Assembly (NCBI RefSeq): GCF_029867415.1
Contig: NC_081186.1
Span: 21,207,915-21,271,914 of the forward strand
From: Vicia villosa
Taxonomy: Eukaryota > Streptophyta > Magnoliopsida > Fabales > Fabaceae
DNA length: 64,000 bases
Direction: 5' to 3'
The notes beneath the pieces were generated by a model that ran no database searches, was not told the origin of the DNA, and saw only the letters and a program-made list of their open reading frames with translations. Made by a program: the position numbers and the translations under genes. Within the stretch, counting starts at the first letter, position 1. Every line of letters begins with the position of its first letter. Below are positions 1 through 15,670 of this stretch, one piece after another.

Positions 1-752
1 AACCAAGCATTGCAATAACTTCCTTGGAGTTTAGTGAAGCTAACAAGATCATTACAACACTTCCAGACCTCCATTAATCCAGGTTTTGATCTCCAGTTTC
101 AAAGGTATAAAACTCAACTTTGAACTCCATGGTTTAGACACCTATTGTTGCATTTCTTGATACTAGATTGTTTATTTTGATGTGCTGAATGAAAGCCCTA
201 AGGTATACAAGATTGATTATTCATGTTAGCCATTTAATTTGAATTTGAAATTCTAGGGTTATTCACATTTTCTGAAAAATTCAAGAGTTATTGAATAAAA
301 TATTCAATATTAACGGGAACATGAATTACTGATCAAAATATTGAATATTAACGGGAACATGAAGTTACTGATCGATATATCCCAAACTTTGACTCAACCT
401 ATAGAAATTTCTAATTTTACACATCTATTTTTAGGACATTACCTCTGCAATAATATCTATATTGAACAAAATAACACGGCCACAACAGACTAGTTAGCAT
501 TAAAAAGAGATAGAATTGTAAAATATACTCCTGATAGGTCTCGAACTTAAGACCTACAAAATGCATGACAGTGACCACTATCGCTGGACTATGGCTGCAA
601 AGTTGTTAAATTATTAGCGAAAATGTTATTTATTACTTAATATTTATTATAATTTTTTACTCTTCACTCGATTTTTTGAGGCCCTGGGCCTGGTTGCCCT
701 GGCCCAAGGCCGACCCTGATACAATCTGTATACTTGCGGATACACGCGATCA
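1..752 (+). repeat. Probable 3' part of an Athila-like LTR
   Basis: This stretch precedes a primer site matching tRNA-Asp, so its right end, a CA dinucleotide at 751-752, is read as the end of a 5' LTR whose start lies outside the window. No open frame is convincing here. It holds a GC-rich patch near 670-720 and a TCGAACTTAAGACC word near 541. The limits rest on position only, since no partner LTR is visible. Confidence 0.4.
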
Positions 753-758
753 AGTTTT

Positions 759-776
759 TGGCGCCGTTGTCGGAGA
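759..776 (+). other. Primer-binding site matching tRNA-Asp
   Basis: The sequence TGGCGCCGTTGTCGGAGA differs at two positions from the complement of the plant tRNA-Asp(GTC) 3' end. That primer site is characteristic of Athila-type Ty3/gypsy elements. It sits between the LTR end and the gag frame at 943, the expected order for reverse-transcription priming. Confidence 0.75.
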
Positions 777-942
777 CCAATTATGTCAAATATCGTAACC
801 CTGTTGTTACACCGTTTAGATTAAGGCACACTTTTTCAGGTAAATGTGAAGATTTTGTAGTACTTGAGCTTTAGTAGACCTAATAGCTGAACCAGAGAGA
901 TACATACATGCACAAAATTTGTTTTGACGAATTAAGATAGCA

Positions 943-2379
943 ATGGTAGAAGAACAAGACCGTAAGCCGCTTAAGGATTTTGCCTTGCCTTCCAATGAAG
1001 AACCTCATACAGGTATTGTGAACCCTGCAATAGCAGCTCATAACTTTGAATTTAAACCCGCTCTGTTACAAATTGTGCAACAGAACCAATTTTCTGGTCT
1101 GGCAACAGAGACCCCCAACTAACACTTAAAAGTGTTCATCCAACTAGCCGACTCATTGAAATCCAATGGTGTCCCTCCCGAGGCAATACGATTATGATTA
1201 TTTCCTTTTTCCCTTAGAGATAGAGCTAGATCATGGTTAGACTCCCTTCTAGCAAACTCAATTACCACTTGGAATGACCTGAAGAAAGTATTCCTTGCTA
1301 GATACTTTCCACCAAGTAAGACCGTCGTCCTTCGAAACCAAATAACTAGATTCACCCAACAAGATAGTGAATCCATTTTCGATGCTTGGGAAAGATACAA
1401 AGATTTATTAAGAGCCTGCCCACACCATGGATTAGAACAATGGCTAATCATTCATACATTTTATAACAGACTTCTATACAACACTAAGATGACCATAGAC
1501 GCTACCGCTGACAGTGTATTAATGAACAAACCATATCCCAAGGCTCGTGGCCTCATAAAAGACATGGCACAAAACCATTATTAATGGGGGACTGAACGAA
1601 CACCAGTAGAGAAGAAAGAAATAAAAGGAGGTATATACGAAGTTAATGGCCTATACCATATGAACGCAAAAATGGATGCCCTAGCACAAAAAATTGAAAG
1701 TTTAGTTATTAACCCTACAACTATTGTAGCTGCAGCTCAACCCGAATGCGAAATCTGTGGAACCCCCGGACATATTACTCCTGAGTGTAGTCTTTTGGCT
1801 GAACCTAGCCTAGATCAGGCCAACTATGCCCAAGGAAATCCTTATTCGAACACCTAAAACCCATGATGGAGGAATCACCCAAACTTTTCTTATAAGAACA
1901 ATAACTCTACGTTTCCTCAAAATACTGCACCTCAAAGACCACAAGGCTACAAAAAACAAAGACCAACACATCCTAACCAAGCTGCACCTCAAAAGTCCAA
2001 TCTAGAAATGATCATGGAAAATTTCAATACAGCTCAAACTCAACAGAATAAGGAATTTATGAATAAGAACATTCACATAAACGAGCTGATTACCCAATTA
2101 GGCAACAAAGTCGATTCTATGGTAACCCAGAACAAGAACAAGATGTTGGAAACCCAAATCTCCCAAGTAGCTCAGGCCACGCCAGGAGGATCATTCCCTG
2201 GACAACCTCAACCTAACCCTAAAGGCCATGATAATAATATTGCTTTACGAAGAGGAACCACTTACATTGGACATGTAGATCCTAGGTTGACTAGCAATTT
2301 GCCAAGAAATAATAAGCCTGAGCCACCTAAAGAAAATATTGTAACTAGAACTGGAGAACAAGTAGTAGAAAAACCATAA
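943..2379 (+). pseudogene. Decayed gag of an Athila-like Ty3/gypsy element
   Basis: Structural gag polyprotein of an LTR retrotransposon, which in a living copy would form the particle packaging element RNA. One reading frame runs from the ATG at 943 to the TAA at 2377 (about 478 codons), interrupted only by five in-frame stops (1120, 1195, 1582, 1855, 1864). The retrotransposon gag core with FPFSLRDRARSWL is at about 1200-1240, and a zinc-knuckle-like segment (CEICGTPGHITPEC) is near 1749. A glutamine- and asparagine-rich tail follows. There is no protease or polymerase downstream, so the element is truncated just after gag. It lies next to the tRNA-Asp primer site. The absence of frameshifts suggests decay mainly by point mutation. 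Confidence 0.85.
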
Positions 2380-3246
2380 AGCCGAAGAAACACAGAGAAG
2401 AAGGAATTAAGGATAAAGAAAAGGTGAATTGTTCCAGAACAGAACATAAACGTTAAAGGTTGTCTTCCACATATACACTAAATGATATATTGACAACCCT
2501 TCTTCTTCAAGAACTCGTTGAAGATCAAGTAGATATTTATAGTAGCATGCTGCTTCAATCTGACGTTGGAAGTGGTACTTGCAAACAGTTTGATGCTCAA
2601 GTAAGTGTGACGTTTTAAGCAAGTGTGAGGTTTTAGGTTATAATAGTCCGTATCTAAAATGAATATGACATTAAATTTATACCAATTCCCATAGAATTTG
2701 AAGGCTCTAGAAACTTCATCTAGTGACACATGTCTCTCAAGACATTTATGAGGTGGTTATACAATCTCGATATATGACAATTTATAAAAGTCGAGTCATC
2801 TTATTCTTTGACGCCTCTAAATTCAATGTCTGTTGTGAACCCCTCTCCCATTTATAGTCGATTATCGAGATTTTAGTGAGTTGTAAGCCAATCTTGACCA
2901 AAAGATTACCCATATACACATTTCAACATAACTTTTTTTTTTTATTGTTTATCAATTTGATTTCCAAAATTAATAATACTAAAAAAGAGTGTCTTGAACT
3001 ATGTATGTATAATTAAATTTCAACGAATTATCTTTTTAATTTTTTCATCCCAACTTTTATTATTTTGTGCGGACCCGAAATAGTTGCAACTTGTAGTTGT
3101 AGGTGCTCACTCGCTAATAATCGCAATAAATTGGAAATTGGAATCGATATCATCGTCACTTCAAACATTTACCTCTCTCGTTATTCTCGAAAAGCTTTCC
3201 CAACCAAAAAGCAGAGAAAGAAAAGCATCCAACAACGGAGAGAATA
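2380..3246. other. Intergenic region upstream of the malate dehydrogenase gene
   Basis: No gene is supported. It contains the break between the gag remnant and host DNA, and it must include the malate dehydrogenase promoter. I see no clear TATA box. The last 150 bases are pyrimidine/purine mixed and fit a 5' untranslated leader ending at the ATG at 3247. Confidence 0.4.
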
Positions 3247-6136
<2,890 letters not shown>

Positions 6137-6937
6137 TCAAACATGTCATACATTTCCAGCAGGTTGCTGGTTTTTTCCTCCCATTTAAAACCAATCAAAT
6201 TTTGCAAATTCTGAACCATTGTTTGTAATGCTGCCTGCATAGGTGGTGGCTTTGTTGTTTTAATTATAGAGCAGGTATACTTTTAGATAAATAATTAAAT
6301 CTGTGAGAGCGGTTTATAGCTCAGCATGAATTGAAGTTAAAACCAGTTTTAGATTTTGGCGTTTCCATTCATAATGGCCCTTCTTCACCAATGTATGGCC
6401 TTTCCATTCATTATGTGCAATTGAAGAGTGATGCACCCTTTTTCTCTCATTTAATTTTCTTTCAAGTTTTTTTTTACCAAGATAATTTGCTAGGCTTTTT
6501 AAAGCTCATAACTGTTTCTTTTCTTCACCTATATACACATTTATTTGGGAAGGGGGGGTTTGAATGAGATGAAAAATTACCTGGCCTAATATCATACAAT
6601 CTACTTGACTTTACCATCAAGGATTGACTTAGCGGAAGAAACTAAGGAACTGTTTATAGCTTAATGTCTCAGTTTCATTGTCATGTCTCAGGGTTTATAA
6701 GTTAATATAATTCCAGTTCAAAAAAGAATTGTTTCTCAATTTTACCTTAGGTATCTTAACTAAAAAAAGGTATCTCAATATACGTAAATTATTTAATTTA
6801 AAAAAAGTTAAAATAAACTAAATCTATTTTTTATGACATTTAATATTTGTAATTTAATTTAACTAGTAACTTTATTAAATATTACAAATTTCATTAACTA
6901 AATGATATAAATGACATTTAATATTTGTAATTGCAAC
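6137..6937. other. 3' flank of malate dehydrogenase, no further gene
   Basis: The first 150-300 bases should be the 3' untranslated region. The rest is AT-rich and contains no supported gene. The region ends at the terminus of a minus-strand LTR at 6938. Confidence 0.4.
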
Positions 6938-9206
6938 TGTAACACCTCACACATATTTGTCTAGAATAATATGCATAAAGTATTATAAATGGTTCATAAG
7001 ACGACAAATACATAATGTTTCGCAGCGGAAAGTAGAAGTGTACGAATACAAAAGCCGAATGTATCATGGCCAAAATACAAGTACATCATAATAGTACATG
7101 TCCAAAATACATAAACTAGCAAGCACGATAAGAACTAAAAGAAACATTCAAGCATCACCAAGAGATCTAATCCATCTTTCCCTTACCGCGATCTTGTCTC
7201 GAACCACCTGAAAAAAAAAATATAATTGGAATGGGATGAAATTACTAAATCTCAGTGAGTCCGCCTATCCTACTAGTCCACTCGGATCTAAAGGGAACAT
7301 ACTATAAATGAACGAATCCACCATTGATTCGGGGTTATTCTTACTTCCGGTACAAATACGGAGCAAATAATCAATTCATCCGCCATTGGACGAATAATGC
7401 AAATGTACAATTATATAAGAAACCAAGTATGCAAAACCCGCATCCATATACGGGGAATCCAGAAACGCGTTAATGCCTCGACTAGGTTATAAAAACACAC
7501 CCTCGATGAATCACGCCCATGCCTATTGTCAAGAGACTTGTACAAGCACACCGCAAGATGATTAGACGGGCTCGCACAAGCCTAAATGGCCGCGAGATGA
7601 CCTTAGCCTAATTGGCGTCATTGTCCCGTTAACCATCTTCACGCACATGTGTTAACGCCGAGTACAATACGCCATCTTGACACATGGGTCCATCGGGCGA
7701 AAGCCTAGTGATGTAGCCTACATGGCACCACTAGAGATGGTTTACCTGTCATGCGTAGGCCTACTTGGCCGCATAACGCCACCATACCGAGCACGCAAGT
7801 GTGTTAATGCCAAGTGGGAAATGCCTCAAGACCCTCACAAGCACACTGCAACGGTAGCTCAGGTGTGAGCCCAAGATCACACGATCGTGGCTGTCCCATT
7901 GGTCACAAAGCCCGGGACATAACGCAACCTAGCCCCCGGCCCGTTTCGATTCAAGCATACACACACATCAATCGCCAATCACACAAGCACACAATCCCAA
8001 TTGTTTAACCGAAACAACGGGCATCAACAATATATTCATGTCTCATCACAATATAGCATTCACATTTAAACATAATATAGCAATTAAGTGCAATGAGATT
8101 AATTCATTCTAATCATGCATAATTCACATATTAAAATTACCACATCCATGATCATATATGACATTAGCATGTTTAAATACCAATTAAACAAGTCTCACAT
8201 GACTAAGGAGACATCCGGTTCCCTTTACGGAACGAAACTGTTCTCGGGGGAAATAGCAACATACAATTTCACTCGACAAGACACACTAAGTGGGGTTCAA
8301 ATATAATTAAATCAAGCATTCTGGTTTGGGGACCAATTTTATTAGAAAGTACACATCGCTAGCTTTCCAACGATATAAAGTTTGCGCAATTCCGATACCC
8401 GAGCCGAAAGTTATGAATTTCCGAAGTTTGCTGTTTTTCCCTCTGCGCCCAGGGTAATCGGTTACTGGTCCCAGAGTAACCGATTACTGGCTTCAAAAAT
8501 GCCCATCCACGCCAAATTACACAGGGTAATCGGTTACCCAGGTCCCAGTAACCGATTACTCTGATGCAGAATCAATTTTCTGCGTTTTAGAAGCCCTAAA
8601 CCAGTCCCAAACAACCTATAGATGATCCCCTACACTTGTATAACAGTCCAAACGAAATTGCATCACTTAATTGCAAATAGAAGCATTAGCATGCAGAGAA
8701 TAGGGCAAAACAAACAGATTTAGCATCATTGATTAACACTTCACTCATAATCCCTAAACCCCAATTGAACCCTTACATGCAAAACCCCCAAGGTTACTAA
8801 CTATGGACTCACCTTAGAGTTGGAGAAGATGATGATGACAGAGCTGAAAGCAAGATGATGATGATGATGAGAACAAGTATGGGACAGAATTCTGGTACAT
8901 GCAGAGTTGAAGCTTGGACCAAGATGGGACTCCTCCTCCTCTTCCTTTCTTTCCACACTTCTCTCCCTTTTCTTCTCTAACCGAAAATTCTGGTTTTTTT
9001 AGAAAGAAAGAAGATGAGCAACCAAACATGCCCCATTTCTATTTAAGGGTGAAATTACTAATATGCCCCTCTTATTGCTACTAATAGGTTAAGCTAGTCC
9101 CATAAACCAATTAGTAGAAATATATATACCATATTTATCCACCTTATTTCATACTAATCATATTAGCAAATATAAAGATTGAATAAATATAATATCGGGT
9201 ATTACA
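6938..9206 (-). repeat. 3' LTR of a chromovirus-like Ty3/gypsy element (element A)
   Basis: On the minus strand the LTR begins TGTAATACCC and ends GTGTTACA, a TG...CA structure of 2269 bp. A polypurine tract and the end of pol lie immediately upstream on the same strand, so this is the 3' LTR. It includes two inverted word pairs at 8454-8559 and a predicted splice donor (CTAAG|GTGAGT) at about 8812, roughly 394 nt from the LTR start. The 5' LTR and most of the element are missing. Confidence 0.85.
8454..8559. repeat. Two 12-10-12 inverted word pairs in the LTR
   Basis: GTAATCGGTTAC at 8454-8465 pairs with its exact reverse complement GTAACCGATTAC at 8476-8487. The same two words recur at 8526-8537 and 8548-8559. 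Both pairs have a 10-nt gap and match perfectly over 12 bp. Confidence 0.9.
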
Positions 9207-9220
9207 TTCTCCCCCCCTTA
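9207..9220 (-). other. Polypurine tract of element A
   Basis: On the minus strand, TAAGGGGGGAGAA directly precedes the LTR start. This is the expected priming site for plus-strand DNA synthesis in LTR retrotransposons. Confidence 0.8.
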
Positions 9221-9251
9221 AATAGAATTCGTCCTCGAATTCAAAGGAAAC

Positions 9252-11287
9252 TTACCAAAACAAGTGAGGATAAGATTCCCGCATCTCTGACTCAAGTTCC
9301 CAAGTAGCTTCCTCAGGACGCGTCTCATCCCACATCACTTTCACGATAGGTATCTCCTTACTCCGGAGGGACTTGCTAGCACGCTCCATGATACAGCAAG
9401 GTTGAGGATCATAGGAAAGATCTGGTTCTACTTCAACAGAATCCGGAAGGATAGGATGAAAGGTATCGGGCACGAACTTTCGGAGCTGAGATACGTGGAA
9501 TACGTCATGCAGCCCGGATAGTGAAGGTGGTAATGCCAACTGATAAGCCACTTCACCTACCCGTCTCATAATCTGGTACGGTCCTACATATCTCGGACTG
9601 AGTTTACGCGTTTTGAACGGTCCTCCCAATCTCAATCTTGGAGTGACCTTCAAATACACATGGTCACCAACTTCAAATTCTAAAGGTCTCCTTCGCTTGT
9701 CCGCATAGTTCTTTTGTCGGTCTTGGGCCTTCTTGAGATTATCCCGGATCATCTTAACTTTCTCGGTAGTTTCTTGTATAATCTCTGGTCCAAGAATACT
9801 CTTCTCCCCTACTTCGGCCCAACATAGTGGTGATCGACATTTTCTCCCATATAGAGCTTCATAGGGAGCCATACCCAAACTAGCATGGTAACTGTTGTTG
9901 TAAGCGAACTCTACCAACGGCAAATGATCTTTCCAACTCCCACCTTCTTCTAAAATGCAAGCTCTCAACATATCTTCAATTGTCTGGATTGTCCTCTCCG
10001 TCTGCCCATCAGACTGAGGATGGTTAGACGTGCTCATATCCAATCTAGTTCCCAATTCCTTATGAAACATCTTCCAAAATCTCGAAGTGAATTTTGGATC
10101 ACGATCAGTCACTATACTGGACGGCACTCCATGCAACCGTACAATCTCTGCTATGAAAGCCTTGCGAGATGAATCACTTTGTGAGTGGTCTTTACAGGTA
10201 AAAAGTGAGCAGACGTAGTTAACCTGTCCACTATTACCCATATAGAATCATGTCCGCCTCGAGTACGAGGTAATCCCACAATGAAATCCATAGAGATAGA
10301 ATCCCATTTCCACGTTGGTACCTCCAGTGGTTGCAACATTCCTCCTGGCCTCTGGTGTTCAATCTTAACCTGTTGACAAATGGGACATTGTGCCACATAC
10401 TCTGCAATCTCCTTCTTCATCCCTGGCCACCAAAAGTCTTTCCTCAAATCTTGATACATCTTAGTCGATCCAGGATGAATAGAAAATCTACTCTTGTGTG
10501 CTTCATCCAGAATCAGACGCTTCAACTCAGAATCATTTGGTACACACATCCGTTGCTGAAACAAGATTACCCCATCAGGTGCTCTAACAAAATCAGGCAT
10601 GCCTTCGCTCGCTTGCAATTGCTCATCATACCCTTGGGATATCCGAATTCTTTCTCGTAGCTCATTCTGAATGCTCAAATTACTGATCAACACACCATTG
10701 GGTGTCCATTCAAACTGAAGGTTAAGATTTCGAAACCTTTCCAACAATCCATGTTCTAACATCATCAACTCAGCAACTCGAAATTCCTTCCTACTTAATG
10801 CATCTGCCACTTTGTTGGCCTTTCCTGGATGATACTTCAATTCAAAGTCATAATCCTTGAGGTACTCCATCCATCTCCTTTGTCGCATACCCAACTCCTT
10901 CTGGTCAAAGAGATATCTCAAGCTTTTGTGGTCACTAAACATTTCAAAGTGAACGCCATACAGGTAATGTCGCCACACTTTAAGTGCAAAAACTATTGCA
11001 GCAAGCTCAAGATCATGGGCCGGGTAATTCTCTTCATGAGATCTCAACTGCCGAGAGGCATAGGCTACCACCTGACCATCTTGCATCAATACTCCACCTA
11101 AACCTTTCTTAGAAGCGTCACAGAACACCTCATAGGATCGGTTTGGATCCGGAATCACTAACACGGGTGCAGTAGTCAACTTCTTCTTAAGTTTCTGGAA
11201 ACTTTGTTCACACTCGGAATCCCATTCAAAAGCAACCTCCTTTCGCGTAAGCTTTGTCAATGGTAAGGCTAACTTAGCAAACCCCAT
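9252..11287 (-). pseudogene. Truncated gypsy pol: RT end, RNase H, integrase, chromodomain-like tail
   Basis: Polymerase polyprotein of a chromovirus-like Ty3/gypsy element (Tekay/Del-like, inferred). Reading on the minus strand from 11287: the end of reverse transcriptase ([11 protein letters not shown]), RNase H ([21 protein letters not shown]), an integrase zinc finger ([13 protein letters not shown]), an integrase core (MDFIVGL, VTDRDPKF, HPQSDGQTER), a GPY/F motif (GPYQIMRRVGEVAYQL) and a tail resembling a chromodomain (VKVMWDETRPEEATWELES). One base appears deleted near 10155, splitting the frame within integrase. Upstream homology stops abruptly at 11287, so gag, protease and most of RT are lost. 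It is followed by its polypurine tract and 3' LTR. Confidence 0.9.
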
Positions 11288-11699
11288 GATATAAAAATGC
11301 TATTGTTAGATAAAACTCCTTTTCTAGCCAAGGTAAAATCACTTATTCGTATGAGTGAATCCACAACAATAATCGTTCTCACATAGTCCAACAAAAGAAA
11401 AAGGAAGTTCTATGGGAATACATAGACTAATTCACCAAAGTAGTTGTAGAGGTAAGAGTAACAAATGATGGGTTGAAGTGATGGATATTCAAGAAAGGAT
11501 TGAGGATAGGCTATATGTTTTGCGAAATGTTAGGGTTAGAAGAGGCTCGAAGTTTGAACAACCTCTTGACTAGGGACCAACCCTATATTAACTATGAAAA
11601 GCAACTCCTAATTTAAGAAGAGGAAACGAGCCTAGGATCAAGAAGCAATGAATAGCTGACCGACGGAGACAAACCTCATTCGTTGCTAGGATAAGGGAA
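11288..11699. other. Unassigned sequence between two element fragments
   Basis: No supported gene. This is the junction between the truncated gypsy pol (-) and the copia gag remains (+). It may belong to the copia leader, but I see no primer site. Confidence 0.3.
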
Positions 11700-12890
11700 A
11701 CCAAGGGCCCCAACTCAGATTCTTATCTTACACCCCCCTAATCAGGGAAAATATTTTGAAGGAGTGTGCTAACATCGACTTTAAGGAAGTTAGGATATCA
11801 ACCATGGGCATGACAACTTTATTTGGAAAATTGCAGGAACATGAGATGGAACTAAAGACTCGCTAATGATGAAGAAGGAGACAAGAAGAACAAAAGTCTA
11901 TCTCTTGAGGCTTAAGAAGAGAAGGATTCTGACTACAATGAGGAGATGACACTGATAGTGAAAACATTCAAGAGATTCATGAAGTGTGAAAGACAAGAAG
12001 AAGGACAAAGCAAAAATGAAGGAAAATCGTCATTCACTCCCATATGCTTTCAATGTGGGAAGAAAGGGCATATAAGACCAAACTTAACTCAAAATCAGAA
12101 GAAAAATTAAAATAAAAAAGGCAAATAAAATTCAGAAGGAAGAAAGAAAATCTTACATCTACTGGAACGATAATGATATGGACTCCTCAAACGAAGAAGC
12201 CAATATATGTCTCATGACAAACCACGAAGATAACGAGGTAACTTCCCACTTTTCTTATCATGACAAGTTTTGTTATTACAAGAAGTTAAAAAAGAAACAA
12301 CTAAGGTGAAACAAATTGTTTCAAATTCTAAAGAGACCTTATCCTTCCTTGAAATTGAAAATCAAAACCTTATGAAAAAAGTGGAAACTCTTAGAGAAAG
12401 GCAAAGTATTTTGACTTAAGTCTCTTCCCATTCTCATGAAGTTTTTGTTGAATCTGACAAGTGTAATTAATGCGACGTTTTGAAAAATTAAAAATGAATT
12501 TTTAAAAAAAACACTTGAAAGATTCACTAATGGAAGAGACAAATTGAACCTCTTTCTTGGAAATCAAAGAGCATCATATTATAAAGCCAATTTAGGTTAT
12601 GAATCTTCAAATAATGTTATGAAATTTCATAAAATTTGCCATGATCATAAAATTCCCAAATGAAAAACTCCTAAATGCAGCCATTGCAATAGAAACGATC
12701 ACATTGCTTTTTTATAATTTATCATGAAAATTCATGAAAGTAAAAATGATCATAATACCATATTTTTTTTGTAGAAAGCATCATGAACATAAAATGAAAC
12801 GCATGTCTATTGCATACTTATGCAATTATGATCCTCATGTAGCTTGATTAGAGGCCATAAGGATGCTTCTAGCTTATTCATGGTCATGAC
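11700..12890 (+). pseudogene. Decayed gag of a Sirevirus-like Ty1/copia element
   Basis: Heavily broken gag. Recognisable pieces, in order, are a LFGKLQEHEMELK segment near 11820, a CCHC zinc knuckle (CFQCGKKGHI) near 12048, an acidic DMDSSNEEANICLM segment near 12180, a coiled-coil-like stretch (FLEIENQNLMKKVETLRE) near 12345, and a second cysteine/histidine segment near 12680. This order and wording match the gag of SIRE/Maximus-type copia elements in legumes. Several stops and frame changes show that it is dead. It continues into a pol remnant. Confidence 0.7.
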
Positions 12891-13570
12891 TTTTAAACTC
12901 TTTCAAATGGATGTAAAGAGCGCGTTCTTAAATAGTTAAATCCAAGAGGAAGTGTTTGTTGATCAACCTCAAAGTTTTTCCAACTCAACCTTTTATGATT
13001 ATGTCCTTAAGCTTAAAAAGGATTTATATGATCTGAAACAAGCTCCTAGAGCATGATACGACTATCTAAGCAAATTTTTACCAGAGAACAAGTTTTAGAT
13101 ATGGGAAGTTGATAAAAGTTTTTTTATCAAAAAATTTAAGCATAAAATTTTACTTGTTCAAATTTATGTGGATGATATATATTTGATTCTACTAACAGAT
13201 CCTTGTGCAAGGATTTCTCTTATATGGTGTAGTACGAGTTCGAGATGTCCATGATGGGGGAAATTCATTATTTAGTAAGAGTGCAAATCTATCAATTAAA
13301 AGAAGGGACATTCATAAGTCAAGCCAAGTACTACAAGGAAATTCTAAAGAGGTTCGGTATGGAGAAGTAAAAAGTAATCGATAATCCAATGGCTACATCA
13401 TGTAATTTGGACAAGGATTAAGTAGGAAAGCCAATTAAGGAAAGTAGGTACTGAGGTATAATTAACTCTCTCCTTTATCTCGCCGAGTATTATCTTGATA
13501 CTATGTTTGTTGTATGTCTCTAAGCACATTTTCAATCATCCACAAAGGAATCACATCTCTTTGTCCAGGA
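12891..13570 (+). pseudogene. Decayed Ty1/copia reverse transcriptase (Sirevirus-like)
   Basis: Copia-type reverse transcriptase remnant in broken frames. Visible pieces are DVKSAFLN near 12909, a LKQAPRA segment near 13039, QIYVDDI near 13160 (the catalytic YVDD box) and an AKYYKEILKRFGMEK-like segment near 13324. Integrase and protease are not recognisable upstream, so a large internal deletion separates gag and RT. Confidence 0.75.
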
Positions 13571-13836
13571 ACTTGAAGCTTCAAGATTGTGAAAGAGAGG
13601 AAATGTGAAAGCTTTCCTGGTCAGGCGTGCGCTTAGATCATTATCTGAGTGACTGTAGTATTGTAAAAGTGTTAGAGTAACTTATAAGTTACTAAGGCAA
13701 ATCTCACACACTTACCAAATGTTTTTGAGGATCCTATAATTTTGTTAAAACCACAAAAAATATGTGATTTAATTTACGTAATTTGTTAGTTGGTCACTAG
13801 CTCAAATAATCCTTTATGTGTGAGGTTTACACCAGA

Positions 13837-13989
13837 TAATCGATTAAAAATTAAGTTTAGTCAATTACCTCTTTTGTAACGCCTCATAATTGATTATTAG
13901 GGCTTATAATCGATTAGTGACGGTGCCATTTCAAAAATTTCCATATTTATACTACATAATCGATTATGTGATGTGCATAATCTGTTATG
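13837..13989. repeat. TAATCGATTA palindrome pairs
   Basis: TAATCGATTA occurs at 13837 and 13907, and inside the perfect 16-bp palindrome ACATAATCGATTATGT at 13954-13969. Each has a degenerate partner 20-22 bp away (about 13859, 13887, 13978). Confidence 0.8.
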
Positions 13990-14120
13990 AGCATTAAAAA
14001 GCTCATGAATCATTTTCCTTTTTGAGTTATACTTTCTCCTATATAAGGAGGGCGCCTCCTCAATTTTATCCTCACCCTATTTCGAATTTCAATAATCCTT
14101 TTCTCATCTAACCCACCTCT

Positions 14121-14145
14121 CTCTCTCTCCCTCTCTGTCTCTCTC

Positions 14146-14182
<37 letters not shown>
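14121..14182. repeat. CT microsatellite
   Basis: Runs of CT/TC with occasional CTGT and CTTT interruptions, about 60 bp long. Confidence 0.95.
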
Positions 14183-14189
<7 letters not shown>

Positions 14190-15670
14190 CTTTAACTAAA
14201 AGTTGCCTTATTACCTTTGTGAGGGAATATACTTGTTGAAGTTATCTTGGTAAAACCTCTGTTTGGTTTTTGAGATCAGTTGGTTAAAATCTTGTTTTTT
14301 GTTTGTGAGTTTAACTTTTTAAATGCTCCTTTTTTGTTTGAGGTATAAACCTATTAAAATCTCTTAGTTTCTTGTAAGAAGGTTCTTGAGCATAACCTGA
14401 TAAAATCTCAAAGATATTATTTTAGTGGAACTCTTAAGATGAATTTCTTGAGGAGAGGAGTAGGCCAAGAGATCGGATGAACCTCTATAAATTCTAGTTC
14501 TATCTCTCTAAACTCTCTACTTTAAGGTATTTACTTTCCTTGATATTTCCATCCTTCCATTTTTCGTTTCTTGTCTCTGGATTTTTAACTATACTAACAC
14601 AAATTGATGTTTAAATTAATTAACTTTAACTTAATCACAATTTTTGAATACCACAATTTACCCATGTCTTGTGCTTAGAGTCACTTGTTCAACAACAAAA
14701 ATACACGATCACTTATTCAACAATGAACAACACACAGGAAAAGGTAGCCCATAAAATACTGTCATTACATGTGATTGGAAATATTTTGTAGGTAATATGT
14801 GTAGAAAGATATTCTGTCAAGTTGTGAGACATCATGTCTCAAAGTGATCAAGATGCTTTAGTAGAAAACAACATGTTACAAGAATGTCTTGTATTGTGGG
14901 AGATATCCTGTCTCGCTCTGTTTGCTTGGCGTGCATAGAAGATTGAAGTATTTCCTGCACTTTTGGAGATTTGTTTTCTTTTATGTTATACGTTTTGGTT
15001 TAAGAAAGATTTAATTTGAGTCTTTTTGAGCAAGATTAAATTTCATATTTTCTAGAGATTCATATTTATTCAACATTTTTTTGCAATCAACTTTATGAAG
15101 ATTGATCCTATGCTCTTTTTGAAGTTCAACCAAATCTCATACCAAAAAAACCTAGTTGGACTTTTGTTGCTATTTAAGGAGTCTTTCGCCTTTTTGAAGA
15201 CTCAGACCTTGTACTACTAAGCTTGATGTGTTTTATTATATTGAGTCTTTGTCTATTTTTGTAATACTCTATTCCTGTTTCATATTTACAAGTTAGGAGA
15301 ATAAAGTATTTGGGTTGTATCATTAGTTTATCATTCATATACTTTTGTAACCGTCCAAATACTTGGGAGAGTGTTTGAGTGGAAGTGAGAGGGATCTCAG
15401 ATTTAGTGAGAGTCTGGATCAAAGTTTACGGGTAGTCGTAGAAAAAGAGGCATTGAAATGAGATAGTGAAAATCATCCTAATTTTTTTCTTTTTACTATT
15501 AAGAGTGAATTTCCTTTAATTGGGTTAACGCTCTTCAGACGTAGGTGATTTTGCACCGAAATAGGTTACCCATTCATGTGTTATTTATATTATGCTTTTA
15601 TTCTTTCTGTTACGCATACTCATTGAAATTCTGGTTATAGCAGACTCAAATGTCATATATGTATGTCTTG

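Larger units (their letters stand above)
13571..15670 (+). repeat. Probable copia 3' non-coding/LTR sequence
   Basis: No gene is supported over 2.1 kb. It follows the copia RT and holds TAATCGATTA word pairs (13837-13989) and a CT-rich microsatellite (14121-14182). Exact LTR ends are not found, so assignment to the copia element rests on order alone. Confidence 0.35.
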
